Shown: piece after piece, positions 62,036 through 64,000 of the stretch | Layout: the number at the start of each line of letters is the position of its first letter | Position numbering within the stretch: position 1 is the first letter of the stretch | Source of the DNA: Streptosporangium canum | Lineage (GTDB): Bacteria > Actinomycetota > Actinomycetes > Streptosporangiales > Streptosporangiaceae | Length of the DNA stretch: 64,000 nucleotides | NCBI RefSeq assembly: GCF_900113865.1 | Contig: NZ_FOQY01000018.1 | Coordinates: forward strand, 1 to 64,000 | Direction: 5' to 3' | Notes under the pieces: model-generated | The model's database searches: none | Seen by the model: only the letters and a program-made list of their open reading frames with translations | What the model was told of the DNA's origin: nothing | Program-made: the position numbers and the translations under genes

Positions 62036-63415
62036 CTACGACCAGGTCTGGCCCTCGGGGGTGTCGGCCACCCGCACGCCCAGGGCGGCCAGCTCGTCGC
62101 GGAGGCGGTCGGAGACGGCCCAGTCCCTGGCGTCGCGTGCCCGCAGGCGCCGCTCCAGCAGCTCGGCGGCGCCCGGCGGCAGGCTCCTGGCTCTGCCGAT
62201 GTCGGCTGACAGGTCCAGCCCGAGGATCTGGTCCAGATGCAGGAACGCCTCGAACCGGGAGCCGGGCGCGATCGAGTCGTCGCGTTCCAGCTCCCGCAGG
62301 AGGCGCAGGGCCAGTGGGGTGTCGAGGTCGTCGTCGAAGGCGGCCTCGATCCGCGCGACCCGCTCGGCGGGCATCGGACGGCTCGGCGTCTCCGACCACT
62401 CGGCGACGTGGGAGCGCCAGCGCCGCAGGGTCCTGTCGGCGGCCCGGAGCGTGTCCCAGGTGAGGTTCATCTGCTGGCGGTAGCGGTGCTCCAGCAGCGC
62501 CAGCCGTACGGCCAGCGGATCCAGACCCGCGTCCACCACGTCCTGGAGCAGCACCACGTTGCCGGTGGACTTGGCCATCTTGCGCCCGTCGAACAGCAGG
62601 TGCTCCCCGTGGACCCAGTGCCTGACCACCTCGTGGCCGGCGGTGGCGTCGGACTGGGCGCGCTCGTCCTCGTGGTGCGGGAAGCGCAGGTCGATGCCGC
62701 CGGTGTGCACGTCGACGCGCTCGCCGAGGAACCGCAGCGACATGGCCGAGCACTCGATGTGCCAGCCGGGGAAGCCGCGGCCCCAGGGAGCCTCCCAGGT
62801 CATCTCGTGGTCCGAGGGCTTCCACAGGGCCCAGTCGGCGTGGAAGCGCTTGCGGGGGTCGACGCCTTCGAGCCGGTGGCCGGGCTTCAGCCGGTCGAGC
62901 CGGTTGCCGGAGATCTCGCCGTAGGTCGGGAAGGAGGCCGCGTCGAAGAAGACCGACCCGTCGGGGGTCGGGTAGGCGTGCCCCTTCTCGATCAGCTTGG
63001 CGATCATCTCGATCATCAGGTCGATCGTCTCGGTGGCCCTGGGGGAGTGCTCGGGCGGCCGGATGTTCAGCGTGGCGGTGTCGGACAGGAAGGCCGTCTC
63101 GTAGAACCGCGCGATCTCCAGCCCGGTCCGCCCCTCGGCCCGCGCCTGGAGCAGGATCTTGTCCTCACCGCCGGGGTCGATCTCGGCGTCGTCCACCAGA
63201 TGCCCGACATCGGTGATGTTCCGGCAGGCGACCACCCGGATCCGCTGCCGCTCGCTGACCCGCCTGATCAGGTCGGCCAGCACGTACGACCGGAAATTGC
63301 CGACATGGGCGTAGCGGTAGACGGTGGGCCCGCAGGTGTACATCCGCATGGACCGGGCCCCTTCGGGGAGGACCGGTCCGACCTGGCGGTTCCGTGTGTC
63401 ATACAGCCGTAGCAT
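62036..63415 (-). CDS. cysS: cysteinyl-tRNA synthetase
   Basis: A 459-residue class I synthetase. The first zinc Cys and HIGH region read MYTCGPTVYRYAHVGNFRSY (about 24-43). Zinc ligands continue in GWHIECSAMSLRFLG and the motif GIDLRFPHHEDERAQS. KMSKS is KMAKSTGN (about 268). The C-terminal anticodon region is helical and slightly shorter than in E. coli. It could be mistaken for the mycothiol ligase MshC, but the GPTVY motif and full-length C-terminus favour CysS. It may be one of two CysS copies in the genome. Confidence 0.9.
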   Translation of the reverse strand: MLRLYDTRNRQVGPVLPEGARSMRMYTCGPTVYRYAHVGNFRSYVLADLIRRVSERQRIRVVACRNITDVGHLVDDAEIDPGGEDKILLQARAEGRTGLEIARFYETAFLSDTATLNIRPPEHSPRATETIDLMIEMIAKLIEKGHAYPTPDGSVFFDAASFPTYGEISGNRLDRLKPGHRLEGVDPRKRFHADWALWKPSDHEMTWEAPWGRGFPGWHIECSAMSLRFLGERVDVHTGGIDLRFPHHEDERAQSDATAGHEVVRHWVHGEHLLFDGRKMAKSTGNVVLLQDVVDAGLDPLAVRLALLEHRYRQQMNLTWDTLRAADRTLRRWRSHVAEWSETPSRPMPAERVARIEAAFDDDLDTPLALRLLRELERDDSIAPGSRFEAFLHLDQILGLDLSADIGRARSLPPGAAELLERRLRARDARDWAVSDRLRDELAALGVRVADTPEGQTWS

Positions 63416-63433
63416 GCCTCGACCCTATTCTCC

Positions 63434-64000
63434 TCAGCCGGAGCCCTCCAGGAAGGCGAGGATCTCGCGGTCGCCGCGGTCGCGCAGGCGGGCGATGACC
63501 TCCTCGCGGGTGCAGCCGTCGGCGAGGCCGATCCGGGCGCCGATCAGGCGGAGACCCTCGGCCTCGGAGGCGACCGGGGCGGTGTAGCCGATCAGGTAGA
63601 GGGCCCGGTTCAGGGCCGGGAGGCCCGGGGACGCGGCGGGGAGGTAACGGGTCAGCAGCTCGCCGCCGTCGGAGACCGTCAGGAAGACGTGGTCGCCCTC
63701 GGAGGCGTTGGAGGCGACCAGGATCGGCCGGATGGACCCCATGGTCGGCTGGTTGTGCCAGCTGATCACCACGTCGCCGGACGGGGTGGAGGCGGTGAGC
63801 TGGCCCCCGGGGGCCATGCCCAGGTGCGCGGCGAAGCCGGTGGGCAGGGGGGAGCCCGAACCGCGCAGGTGCTCGGCGTTGACGTCCACCCGGTGCCACC
63901 AGCGCCCGTCGCGGCTGCGGAAGCAGCGGCGGGTCGCCGAGACGTCGCGGCGGGGCTGGTAGTCGGCCTGCTCGGCCCCGGCGACCCGGATCCACCCGCG
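63434..64000 (-). CDS. hypothetical protein, 5' end beyond the window
   Basis: The frame is open from base 64000 without a stop to 63434, giving at least 188 residues. The visible part begins RGWIRVAGAEQADYQPRRDV, continues with RCFRSRDGRWWHRVDVN, then a mostly beta-like region (SGDVVISWHNQPTMGSIRP, VFLTVSDGGELLTRYLP) and a helical C-terminus (SEAEGLRLIGARIGLADG). No motif I recognise. The stop lies 18 bp before cysS on the same strand, so it may precede cysS in an operon. Confidence 0.65.
   Translation of the reverse strand, partial: RGWIRVAGAEQADYQPRRDVSATRRCFRSRDGRWWHRVDVNAEHLRGSGSPLPTGFAAHLGMAPGGQLTASTPSGDVVISWHNQPTMGSIRPILVASNASEGDHVFLTVSDGGELLTRYLPAASPGLPALNRALYLIGYTAPVASEAEGLRLIGARIGLADGCTREEVIARLRDRGDREILAFLEGSG

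Noticed and set aside
62036-63415. Identification of the synthetase-like gene as mshC
   Set aside because: mshB is about 6 kb away, but the CGPTVYRYAHVG and KMAKSTGN motifs and full length fit cysteinyl-tRNA synthetase better than MshC, which has a CGITPYDATHLGHA-type start.

Overview
The window is a chromosomal segment from a very GC-rich actinomycete. Evidence for this is the codon use with G/C third positions, frequent GTG starts, GTGA/ATGA stop-start overlaps, a mycothiol gene (mshB), an ECF42/DGPF pair and actinobacterial families such as DUF1707, DUF4245, DUF6542 and TcpE. The overall look suggests Streptosporangiales (Streptosporangium/Nonomuraea-like), but no rRNA or marker allows a firm placement. 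No tRNA, rRNA, CRISPR array or intact insertion sequence was found.

Layout. 1-13 kb is housekeeping: the 3' end of iolB, an MFS exporter with a divergent TetR regulator, a DUF1707 protein, glpX, a second TetR regulator, DUF4245, xseB/xseA (exonuclease VII), ispH, DUF6542, rmuC and ychF. 13.6-24.5 kb is a compact same-strand cluster whose order (TcpC/VirB8-like, small membrane protein, TcpE, VirB4, VirB6, second VirB8-like, SLT+NlpC/P60 hydrolase) matches the conB-conC-conD-conE-conG-cwlT channel module of Gram-positive conjugative elements. No relaxase, coupling ATPase, integrase or att site lies in it, and its TcpE is fused to a ParA/MinD-like domain with a degenerate P-loop. Two large single-pass surface proteins follow (25-28.4 kb), then an IS982-type transposase remnant.

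28.7-32.7 kb is a small accessory region: an MDR oxidoreductase with an NTF2-like partner, a RibD/DHFR-like reductase, and a DGPF (YCII) protein overlapping an ECF42 sigma factor. 32.9-36.3 kb is a complete succinate dehydrogenase of the mycobacterial Sdh1 type, and 43.2-46.8 kb is a second one of the cytochrome b558 type, preceded by a divergent LysR regulator. Both have CRP-type TGTGA-N6-TCnC sites upstream. Between them are a receiver-PP2C phosphatase / histidine kinase / response regulator operon and a two-gene ATPase + HNH nuclease operon that looks like a Septu (PtuAB) anti-phage system.

47-51.4 kb holds an autoregulated-looking HTH + Clp-N gene pair and a heterodimeric ABC exporter whose two halves have lost complementary ATPase motifs, leaving one complete composite site. 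51.5-64 kb is mixed housekeeping: an S9 peptidase, a GT39-like membrane glycosyltransferase overlapping mshB, a membrane protein, a class A beta-lactamase-fold serine hydrolase, a penicillin acylase family enzyme, an RraA-like protein, a GNAT acetyltransferase, a cysteinyl-tRNA synthetase and a truncated unknown gene.

Best candidates for something undescribed: (1) the relaxase-less Tcp/Con-like translocation channel with a TcpE-ParA fusion and associated surface proteins; (2) a pair of homologous 25-codon/stem-loop elements filling both intergenic gaps of sdhCAB, with a compensatory base-pair change; (3) the complementary ABC exporter; (4) the PtuAB-like operon.
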